The notes under the pieces: generated by a model
Seen by the model: the letters and a program-made list of their open reading frames with translations, nothing else
What the model was told of the DNA's origin: nothing
The model's database searches: none
Assembly: GCA_036250195.1 (NCBI GenBank)
Contig: JAVHZZ010000005.1
Coordinates: 74,759,505 to 74,823,504, forward strand
Source of the DNA: Mixophyes australis
Lineage: Eukaryota; Chordata; Amphibia; Anura; Limnodynastidae
Direction: 5' to 3'
DNA length: 64,000 nt
Translations under genes and position numbers: made by a program
Shown: positions 45,451-54,050 of the stretch, piece by piece
Layout: each line of letters opens with the position of its first letter
Numbering within the stretch: position 1 is the first letter of the stretch

Positions 45451-46375
45451 TGTCGAGCTCGGGATGACTCTCCAAACTGAAATGTTTAGATGTTCTAGTA
45501 TATATTATTTTATTGTTTCCCATACTCATTGGTCCGGAGGTGCCTATAGCAAAAGGTTTCACTTCGCAGAACTTTTTCTTCTAACTGCAATTTGCCCAAT
45601 ATAGACGTCTTTTACATTTTATATTGTATTTTCCTTTTGCACCTTAATTCGGACACTGGCTGAAATATAACTTCTGCCTATAACTTTATTTAGATGTCTC
45701 TACTCCAAACATCCCATAGTCTTCAGCTTAGTATCTTCTGTTCTCGTTTACATATTACAATTGTTGTTGTTATTACGTTCTTATATTTTAGGGTATTCTC
45801 TACTTGCCTTAAACTATAGTTCTCTCGTTTTGTGTCATTGTACTGTATTAATGTATAATATGTCTTTGCTCATTCTACCCTCCCCCCCTCTATTTTTCTA
45901 TTTCCCTTTCCTCCCATTTCCCCTGCCCCCCTTCTTGTCCCCTCCCCCTCCCCTGCTGCACAACTTATCTATGCATCTGGATAACTCGTGAATGTGAATC
46001 CCTTTCTAATAGCCGTATCCAGTTTATTAGACAGAGCCATCGACTCAGGTGGCAAACCTGATTAGATGTATCCTTACAACCCCCCACGCTCCCTATACGA
46101 CTTTTGTTTAGCTATACTATGTTTATTATCAATATGTCTGGATCCCTCCTGGATCCCACCGTTAAAGGGTTTCTGCCCAATTGGGCTACTCTTTTCTTTT
46201 TCTTCTTTTCTCTCTCTCTTTCTCCTTTCTCTCCTAGTGGCTCTCTCTTCTCTCTCTTCCCTTTTCCCTCTTCCCCTTTCCCCTTCCCCCCCATTTAAAG
46301 CTCCCTGGTCCTACCCCCTTACTGTTACAGCTCCCAGATTAGTCGTTTAGCGACGAATACACCACTCTGGCCTTC
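45451..46375 (+). other. L1 inter-ORF spacer
   Basis: Untranslated DNA between ORF1 and ORF2, with two strongly pyrimidine-rich tracts (45880-45960 and 46190-46300). Short hydrophobic frames here are by-products of the C/T bias. Confidence 0.6.
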
Positions 46376-47224
46376 ATGACCTTGAAACTTCTCTCCATTA
46401 ACGTCAATGGCCTCAACTCCCCCCACAAACGCACAATAATCCTTGGAGCCTGCAGAAGGGAAAAAGCGGACATAGTCTTCCTCCAGGAGACTCACCTTAC
46501 AGGTTCACACACTCAACTCCAGGGTAAGCAATTCTCCCAGACTTTTTTTGCCTCAGCTAACTGTAAAAAATGGGGGGTTGCGATTCTCATTCACAATAAG
46601 GTTCCATTTCAGTTTTCCTCCACATATTCCGACCCGGAGGGTCGCTTCCTATTGGTAATGGGCACGCTTCGCTCCTACCCAACCACATTTGTCGTTACCT
46701 ATGCCCCAAACCAAGATCAAGCTCAGTTCTTCCCAATATTATTTAGACACACTGAGCGATTGGCCCAGGGTCACATTGCATTGGGAGGTGACTTTAATGT
46801 TGTTTTGGACCCTCTCCTTGATAGGTCCTCCACCCACTTCCCCCCGCAGACTCCCCACACCTTCTTCCAAGGGCTCCTCCACCTTGTCTGCCTTGCTACT
46901 ACAACACTCTCTACATAACACCTAGCGCCTTAAAAATTCCATTGCGAGAGACTATACACATTTCTCAGCTCCCCATCAGATATACTCCCGCATTGACTTG
47001 ATCCATGTCTCCCATTCTCTGATACCCCTAACAACTCAAGCGGGCATTGTCCCATTCTCATGGTCTGACCATGCGGGGGTATACATTCTTCTCGACCTCC
47101 TCCACCATTATCCATGCCCCTTTAGATGGCGCCTAGACGACTCCCTGCTTTTAAATACTTCCTCCTTTATGGACATTAAATCAGCTATATCTGATTACTT
47201 TGTGAAGAGAACGCCACTCAGGAA
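46376..47224 (+). pseudogene. L1 ORF2, endonuclease domain
   Basis: The frame starts MTLKLLSINVNGLNSPHKR, the classic opening of L1 apurinic-type endonuclease. FLQETHLT (catalytic Glu), the KKWGVAILI segment, VVTYAPNQDQ and GGDFNVVLDP (the D and N of the active site) follow. The phase changes near 46915, and downstream fragments such as HGLTMRGYTFF, corresponding to the SDHxxV motif area, are only readable in other frames with stops. So the domain is recognisable to its end but broken at least twice before the RT frame begins at 47225. Confidence 0.85.
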
Positions 47225-48565
47225 TTGGCGCCTGGCGTAATATGGGAAGCTCACAAAGCTACCATTCGCGGGCGACTCATAAGTGTTGCTTCGCAGGTAA
47301 AGCGTAAAGCCTCCCTAGAAATCTCCTCATTAGAGCAACGTATCTGCTCTCTTCTGACTCAGCATAAGCTGGTCCCTGATCCATCTCTACTAACACAAAT
47401 TAACTCTTTAAAAGGCCAACTTAATTCCCTTCTGTCTCGACAGGCAGCATCCATATTACAGAAACTTCAGCAACGCTTCTATGATAAGGCAGACAAGGCG
47501 GATTCATTGTTAGCTCGGAAGCTCCGTCAGAGGCGTGTCCGAGGAGCTATTGACAAACTCCATAAGAATTCCACTAATTCAGTAACATATGACCCTCTAG
47601 AAATTGTTAAGGAATTTAGAGACTTCTACGCTTCCCTTTATAACCTTCCTGGCTCCCCATTCCGGTGGGATCTCCTATCGGATTCTCTGGAGTCGTACCT
47701 AGCTAATACCCTTCTTCCACACCTCTCTCAATCCCAGCTCACTTGCTTAAATGGGGACATCACTGCAGATGAAGTAAAATTAGCTATAAAATCCCTTAAA
47801 CCCGCCTCTGCTCCCGGTCCTGATGGCTTTTCAGCACAGTATTATAAAAAGTTTTCCGCGGACCTTGTATCTTATCTAACATCCTTTTACAATCAAATCC
47901 TGGAGGGGGCTTCCTTTGACTCTGCTACCATGCTTGCCAATATTGCAGTAATTCCTAAACCTGAAAAAGACCTTCTCCACTGTGCGGGCTATAGACCCAT
48001 TTCCCTCCTCAATGTAGATCTCAAGCTTTACGCTAAAATCTTGGCTACCAGGCTTAACCCCCTGCTCCCAAAACTGGTTCACCCGGACCAAACGGGCTTC
48101 ATCCCAGGGAGACAGGCCCCCGACAACACTAGAAAATCCATCAATTTGATCCACTCTATACATAATGGGAAATTGCCCTCCCTCATGATGGCCTTGAACG
48201 CGGAAAAGGCGTTTGACCGTATCTCTTGGGCATTTATGAGGGGGGTTCTCGAATCCATGGGCTTTTGTGGTAGGTTTCTAACTGATATTTTGGCTCTCTA
48301 TAGAAATCCTTCTGCTACGGTTTCGGTCAATGGCCTAACCTCCAAACCATTTACAATTTCTAATGGCACTCACCAGGGTTGCCCCCTCTCCCCAATGATC
48401 TTCACCCTTATAATCGAACCGTTAGCAGCCAGAATTCGTTGCAACCAATCCATTTCCGGTATAAAGGTCGTTTCTACGGAAAGCAAAATTGCTTTGTATG
48501 CAGATGATGTCCTCATTAGCATGTCCAACCCCATTACCTCTCTCCCCCCATCCTTTCGGAATTAG
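47225..48565 (+). pseudogene. L1 ORF2, reverse transcriptase domain
   Basis: A 446-codon frame covers the linker and the RT fingers and palm. SAPGPDGFSAQYYKKF, AVIPKPEKD, YRPISLLNVDLKLYAKILA and TGFIPGRQA mark motifs 0-3. Motif A reads MMALNAEKAFDRISW, where L1 elements normally have an Asp before AEKAFD; here it is Asn. GTHQGCPLSPMIF is motif B and ALYADDVLI is the catalytic YADD box. The frame stops at 48565 just after the palm. Loss of the first metal-binding Asp should abolish polymerase activity. The first ATG-like start at 47225 is internal and not a real initiation site. Confidence 0.85.
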
Positions 48566-49790
48566 ATACTTATGGGCACTTCTCGGGCTATAAAATTAAC
48601 CCTGCTAAAACTGAAACTTTGGATTTCTACATCTCTAAAACAGATAAAGCAATTCTAGATCAAACATTCCCCTTCACTTGGCATCGCCATAAAATAAAAT
48701 ACTTGGGGGTCTTCCTTACCAAAAATCCCTCCCATCAATTCCAAGATAATTTCTCCCATACCCTTTCCCAAATTAAGAAAGATTTAAACACCTGGTCCCT
48801 CCAATTTATCTCTTGGATAGGTCGTATAAATTCTGTTAAAATGAACATTCTTCCCAGACTGTTATACCTTTTTCAAACCTTACCTATCCGAATTCCCCCC
48901 TATGTATTTAAATTCCTCCAATTTGAGTCTTCTAAATTTATTTGGGCAGGTAGACGCCCACGAGTACGACTCGGGGTCCTGCAGAGATCCTCATGGGGTG
49001 GTGGTCTAGGCATACATAATTTTAAAAAATACTACCTATCGGCCCAAATTGCTCAATGTGTCCTATGGAACGGTCCTGTTTTTGCTAGGGTCTGGGTGAC
49101 ACTAGAGGCGGAGAGTCTGGGGATGCTTACTCCTGCCTCCCTTCTGTGGATTCCAAGGGCACGTCGCCCTAAAAAAGCTTTGTCTCATCCCATAATCTCC
49201 CACTCTCTGGCTATATGGGACTCATCCATCAGGCTCTATGGTCTCTCTCCGCATCCATCACCAATTATCCCCCTTTTTAATAACCCTGATTTCCCTCCTG
49301 GTCTACACCATTCCGCATTCCTTCCATGGCATTCCCGAGGGATACGTTTCCTAAATGACATAACCTGGCTTGTCCACACGGATATTTTATCAATTTCTGC
49401 AAATTCGCGATTTTCACTCCTTCTCCAAACTACGTCTTATTTCTCGACATCTCACAACAATTGAAACACCGTGTCTGCGCCAGGCATCGATGTCAAGTCT
49501 TATTTCTAATATTTATTCTGAACTTATTGCTCCCTCTACTACTCCTCCTCGAGACCCTCATGAGATGTCATGGGAACATGACCTGGGCTCCAGCTCAATC
49601 TGCGTCCGAATAAAGGAAAATGTTAAAAACTCCTCTACCGATGGTACTATGTTCCGACTCGACTACAAAAGATCCTGCCTGATTCCTCTGACAGATGTTG
49701 GCGTCTATGCTCTGGCGCAGGCTCTTTCTTACATATATGGTGGGACTGCCCGAAACTGATTCCCTTCTGGTGCGAAATTAAAGCTCCATT
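48566..49790 (+). pseudogene. L1 ORF2, thumb and C-terminal region, truncated
   Basis: The frame 48619-49464 continues the RT with KIKYLGVFLTKN (thumb), WIGRINSVKMNILPRLLY and FIWAGRRPRV, then GGGLGIHNFKKYY. These are conserved in the post-RT part of L1 ORF2. A second frame from about 49370 to 49759 continues towards the cysteine-containing end, where WWDCPKLIPFW can be read near 49740-49775 in a third frame. The protein ends abruptly at the tandem repeats. The copy at 27229-28598 shows what the missing end looks like. Confidence 0.8.
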
Positions 49791-50465
49791 GCTCCATTGC
49801 TAATTGTCATTGCTGAAAAAAGAAATAATAGGGCCTGCAGACTTGGTCTTCTAAATCTGCAGTCACATTGTACTGTGTTGTACAGGTAACACACAAAGTG
49901 GAAAGCTCTATTCCTAATTGTCATTGCTGAAATACGAATAATAGGGCTGGCAGGCTTGGTCTTGTAAATCTGCAGTCACATTGTACTGTGTTATATAGGT
50001 AACACACAAAGAGGAGAGCTCCATTGCTCCATTGCTAATTTTCATTGCTGAAATGCAAATAATAGGGCTGGAAGGCTTGGTCTTCTAAATCTGTAGTCAC
50101 ATTGTACTCTGTTATATAGGTAACAAACAAAGGGGAGAGCTCCATTGCTCCATTGCTAATTGTCATTGCTGAAAAAAGAAATAATAGGGCCTGCAGACTT
50201 GGTCTTCTAAATCTGCAGTCACATTGTACTGTGTTGTACAGGTAACACACAAAGAGGAAAGCTCCATTCCTAATTGTCATTGCTGAAATACAAATAATAG
50301 GGCTGGCAGGCTTGGTCTTCTAAATCTGCAGTCACATTGTACTGTGTTATATAGGTAACACACAAAGAGGAGAGCTCCATTGCTCCATTGCTAATTTTCA
50401 TTGCTGAAATACAAATAATTGGTCTGGCAGTGTTGTTCTTAATCTGCAGTCACATTGTACTGTGT
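49791..50465. repeat. 114/121-bp tandem repeats
   Basis: The landmark TCATTGCTGAA recurs at 49807, 49921, 50042, 50163, 50277 and 50398, giving spacings of 114, 121, 121, 114 and 121 bp. Blocks 356 bp apart are nearly identical, so a three-unit higher-order repeat was copied. The last unit runs directly into the transposase start at 50473. Confidence 0.9.
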
Positions 50466-50472
50466 TATCAAA

Positions 50473-50844
50473 ATGGATTCACAGCAGTACACAGATGACC
50501 AGGGCTACCAAGCAGCTCCTGGCACCAGTCATGATGATAGCAATCCCTCTAGGTCATCTGCTAAAGCATATGTTAAAGTGCATAGTGTTTTAAATTCAGG
50601 AAAACAAAAATGTAAAAAAAACACTTTACCTTGGTCAAGAAAAAAAAGACCTGTAATCCAGGCAAAGTTGTCTGCAGAAAAAAATAAAATTGCCAACATG
50701 CCATTCTACACACGCAGTGACAAGGAAAGAATGAGGCCTTTGCCTTTCTCTATGAGTGTTAGTTCTGCAACTGTCACTGAGGCATCTTCTTGTAAGGTCA
50801 GTCATGACCAAGCGTATAAAAGCCGAGCTGGAGGAAAACAGTAA
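50473..50844 (+). pseudogene. second hAT transposase, N-terminal segment
   Basis: It starts at ATG 50473 (MDSQQYTDDQGYQAAPGTSH). It contains KIANMPFYTRSDKERMRPLP, which aligns with the N-terminal extension of the first hAT. A basic stretch (KQKCKKNTLPWSRKKRP) may be a nuclear localisation signal. The frame ends at 50844, and the following acidic segment is reached only after frame changes and stops (near 51050). This confirms that the N-terminal extension is part of the ancestral protein. Confidence 0.75.
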
Positions 50845-51103
50845 GGCATTAGAGTAAAATGTATGTTGAAATCCAGAAATGACACAAATCCCTGAGTAGA
50901 GTCTAGCCACGAGTGGTATGTGTAATCCTGACCTTTCTGATAGTGTACCCATAAAGAAGACCCCTTTCAGCATTTCTGCAGATGTGTGCATGAACAGCCC
51001 AAGTGTAGCCAGTGATACACAAATTGAGGATACCACTTTGGAATTGCAATAGGAAGAGGGGGATATTTGTGTAGCTGACGAGGGTGCTAATGAGGATGTT
51101 GAA

Positions 51104-51382
51104 GTGGATGATGTTGTTTGTGCAAGTTCTGCAATAGTGGAAGCAGTTCTTGCACTTGATAAGAAGAAGACCATTGACATGCCTGGGAATAAGACCAAAA
51201 AATCCACCTCCTATGTGTGGAATTATTTTTACCCAAATCCTGACAACAGTTGTCTAGCCATTTGCAGCATTTATAAAGCCACAGTCAGTAGAGGTAGGGA
51301 CCTTAACCATCTAGGAACCTCATCCATGTTATGCCATTTGGCAAGCTGTTGGGAAAATCAGAAATTTATGCTAAAAAAATAA
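51104..51382 (+). pseudogene. second hAT transposase, BED finger
   Basis: KKTIDMPGNKTKKSTSYVWNY opens the domain, followed by FYPNPDNSCLAICSIYKATV. This is clearly the BED finger of the first hAT (AICSLCKAQI), but the second zinc-binding Cys is a Tyr here. HLGTSSMLCHL follows and the frame ends soon after. A finger without that Cys should not bind zinc. Confidence 0.8.
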
Positions 51383-51439
51383 CAATAAGCAGTCCATGAT
51401 CAGCTAGGTCGCTTCTCTCAGCTAGATCCCGACACCTGC

Positions 51440-52107
51440 AGTTTACACCCACAACACCGTCCTCATCAATATCCTCAGTAGCGATCAGAGTAAGCCATGC
51501 ATCCAAGTTGGTAAGGCTAGATGACTCCCCCACTATCCTGAAATTCCTCAGAAGAATTCTTGAGCGTTAGTCCCACTGCTGCTGCTGCTGATGGTGTTGG
51601 ATCTTCATCCCAGAAGCAGACCAAGAAGAGGACTACTCGTAGTTTACAACAATTGACTGTTAAACAATCCTTTGCCAGAGGAACTAAGTATGAAAGCTGT
51701 CACCCAGTCGCAAAGCAGATCACAGACGCCATGATGACTATGCAAGTATTAGATCTGCGTCCTATATCCAGTATTAATGCAGCTGGTTATGGACAGTTAC
51801 TTGAGGTCTTGTGTCCCCGTTACCAAATTCCATCACGACACCATTTTACTAGAGAAGCTATTTCTCATCTCTACCAGAAGGTTCGTGAAAATGTAATTAT
51901 TGGGCTACAAAATGCCATTCTACCCACTGTACACCCAACACAAACATGTAGACAAGCGGAACTGGGCAATCTAAAGATTATATGACTGTGACAGCCCACT
52001 GGGTTGGTGATTCGCCTTCACCAGCAGGAACAGCAGCAGCATGTACCCAAGTACATCATATTTTTCAGAGGCAGGCTACTCTGTGTATCACCGGCTTGAC
52101 TAAGAGG
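51440..52107 (+). pseudogene. second hAT transposase, core part 1
   Basis: LQQLTVKQSFARGTKYESCH and LEVLCPRYQIPSRHHFTREA match the first hAT closely. The phase changes near 51960. The stretch DYMTVTAHWVGDSPSP and RQATLCITGLTKR continue the alignment exactly up to the LTR insertion at 52108. Just before the shift, the residues equivalent to LTTDMWTS are degraded, so the first catalytic Asp motif is lost. Confidence 0.85.
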
Positions 52108-52251
52108 TGTCACTCACCAGACTGTGAGTGCTTCTTCCCGTGTGTTTAGGAACCGTGGCCGTCCACCATCCTGAGGGTCTGGGCATGCGCAGCCCTTTCA
52201 AACCTTCAGTACCTGTTCCTTTTAGTTAATTGGCTGATCAGGCAACACTCC

Positions 52252-52260
52252 CTATTTAAA
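52252..52260 (+). promoter_or_regulatory. TATA-like box of the LTR
   Basis: CCCTATTTAAAGCACC lies about 145 bp inside the 5' LTR. The same box occurs in the 3' LTR near 56399 and, inverted, in the solo LTR near 15985. Its position and conservation make it the best promoter candidate. Confidence 0.55.
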
Positions 52261-52409
52261 GCACCTGAGTTCCATACCTCGTGGCCTGATCTTATAGTGT
52301 CTCATTCCCCATGAGCCTCTGAAGGTGTTCCTGTGTTTCCTCGTGTATTCAGCGCTGCTGATTCCTGTGGTTTCCAGACCATTTCAACTCTCCTGTGGTT
52401 TCCAGATCA

Positions 52410-52812
52410 CTTCAACCCTCCTGTGTTTCATCGTGACTGTTTAGCTGATTCCTATCCGCTGCCTCCGTGCACTACAGTCTTCAGCTCACTTCAACCCTCC
52501 TGTGTTTCATCGTGACTATTTAGCTGATTCCTATCCGCTGCCTCCGTGCACTACAGTCTTCAGCTCACTTCAACCCTCCTGTGTTTCATCGTGACTGTTT
52601 AGCTGATTCCTATCCGCTGCCTCCGTGCACTACAGTCTTCAGCTCACTTCAACCCTCCTGTGTTTCATCGTGACTGTTTAGCTGATTCCTATCCGCTGCC
52701 TCCGTGCACTACAGTCTTCAGCTCACCTCAACTCTCCTGTGTTTCATCGTGACTGTTTAGCTGATTCCTATCCGCTGCCTCCGTGCACTACAGTCTTCAG
52801 CTCACCTCAACT
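52410..52812 (+). repeat. 79-bp minisatellite in the 5' LTR
   Basis: Units beginning CTTCAACCCTCCTGTGTTTC recur every 79 bp from 52410 and 52489 onwards, about five copies. Within each, GACTGTTTAGCTGATTCC and TCCGCTGCCTCCGTGCAC are constant. The 3' LTR has the same array at about 56554-56957, and the solo LTR has an 80-bp version. Confidence 0.95.
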
Positions 52813-53561
52813 CTCCTGTGTTTCCTCGAGACTGCAACAGCTGATTCCTATCCGCTGCTCTCCGTGCTCAACTGTTCCAGCTCAGCTCTACTCTCCCGTG
52901 TTTCATCGTGACTGCACCTGCTGATTTCTACCCGCTACCTCCGTGTACCTGCAGAGTCCTGCTGGCTGCTACTCCTCAGTTCTACTTGTGTCTGCAGCAG
53001 CTGATCCGCTCTCCGTGCTTCTCAATGTTCCTGCCGGTGTCTACTCGCCAGTCTGCATCGGATCTACGCCTCGCTGCTTTCATCTCGGCTAGACCATCGC
53101 TACTCTTCAGGGTCCTCCAGGAGTCCAGTTCTACATACTACTGCTTCCTGAGTATTTGTTGCTTTCCCTGCTAGTCTACCTACCTGTGCGCTGCACCTAC
53201 TTGATTACCGCTTCACCCTCCAGGGACTTCGCATCCTGCCGGCCTCCAGCCGTTCAGGTATCTCTGCACTCCTGTCTGACAGCCTGCTCTTGAACCACGG
53301 TATGCATACTTCTCATTGACTGTGCTGGTGTATTGCATATCTTGCTGGACTGAGTTGTTCTCCTCTGGAGTTTACTATCCGCTGAGACTATTGCCATCAT
53401 TGACTGTGTTATCTTTTGCCCGGGTAGTTTCTGTGACTTTGTATTATTACAGTGCTGTTCAGTCATTACTATATTGTGCATGTCATTGTGGATCAAGTTC
53501 AAGGTGTCCGTGTATCCTCTGTATTGCAGTCTCTCCCCGTGCTCCACCTCACATATATATT

Positions 53562-53821
53562 CAGTGGTACAACTTGCTAGAGGCAGACCACTGATCCCTG
53601 TTTCCTGTGTCACCTGTTCCAGTATCCTCTCACATAGCAGTGGTACAACTTGCTAACGCAGACCACTGACTCCCCGGATACCTCCACTTGGATTCCATTC
53701 CTTCACCCAGACAGCGGTACAACTTGCTAAACGCAGACCGCTGACTCTCACCACCTCCTCGTTGCTGTTGGACATTCCTCCTCACTATAGCAGTGGTACA
53801 ACTTGCTACCGCAGACCACTG
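53562..53821 (+). repeat. four stem-loop repeats in the 5' LTR
   Basis: Copies lie at 53562-53593, 53638-53668, 53712-53743 and 53791-53821, each CAGYGGT, about 17-18 nt with AACTTGCT, then ACCRCTG. A small inner stem TGC/GCA closes a short loop. The third copy has GCG paired with CGC where the others have GTG paired with CAC. They could be RNA structures in the transcript leader (packaging, priming or translation), but the role is not known. Confidence 0.85.
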
Positions 53822-54050
53822 ACTACCCTCACGTTCCTTTGTCCATTCAGTTCCTCGTGTACTTCTACATATATATTACCAGTGCTGCTAGTCATAGACT
53901 TTCACGAGCATCTCTATCATCTGCTGTCTCCTGTTCCGTGATCACCCCGCTACCAGAGTACCATATTACCATCTATACTGCTCTGGTAAGCCCATCACCT
54001 GGTGATCCCTGGGTAAAGACTCCTAGTGCCCGTGACAGTAAGATCAGGCC

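Larger units (their letters stand above)
43186..49790 (+). mobile_element. long Tx1-type L1 retrotransposon, inactive
   Basis: The order is a GC-rich 5' region, ORF1 (44524-45450), a pyrimidine-rich spacer, and ORF2 with endonuclease, RT and C-terminal region (46376-49790). ORF2 breaks off at about 49790, where hAT-type tandem repeats begin, so the 3' end with its UTR and poly-A is missing. The 5' boundary is not certain: GGGGTCGTGGCTTGG at 43187 and GGGGGCGTGGCTCGG near 43745 look like two starts. Both ORFs have frameshifts and the RT has lost a catalytic residue. Confidence 0.85.
52108..54037 (+). repeat. 5' LTR
   Basis: It runs from TGTCACTCACCAGACTG to GCCCGTGACA (1930 bp), with TGT...ACA ends. 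A TATTTAAAG box at 52252-52260 is a likely promoter. It contains a 79-bp minisatellite (52410-52812) and four stem-loop repeats (53562-53821). Most of its length follows the TATA box, so the R/U5 part would be unusually long. Confidence 0.95.

Noticed and set aside
46066..46350. Leu/Ser-rich frames in the L1 spacer
   Set aside because: They reflect the pyrimidine-rich spacer between ORF1 and ORF2, not a protein.
53254..53613. 119-codon minus-strand frame, repeated at 57399-57758
   Set aside because: It is antisense within the LTRs and repeated only because the LTRs are copies.
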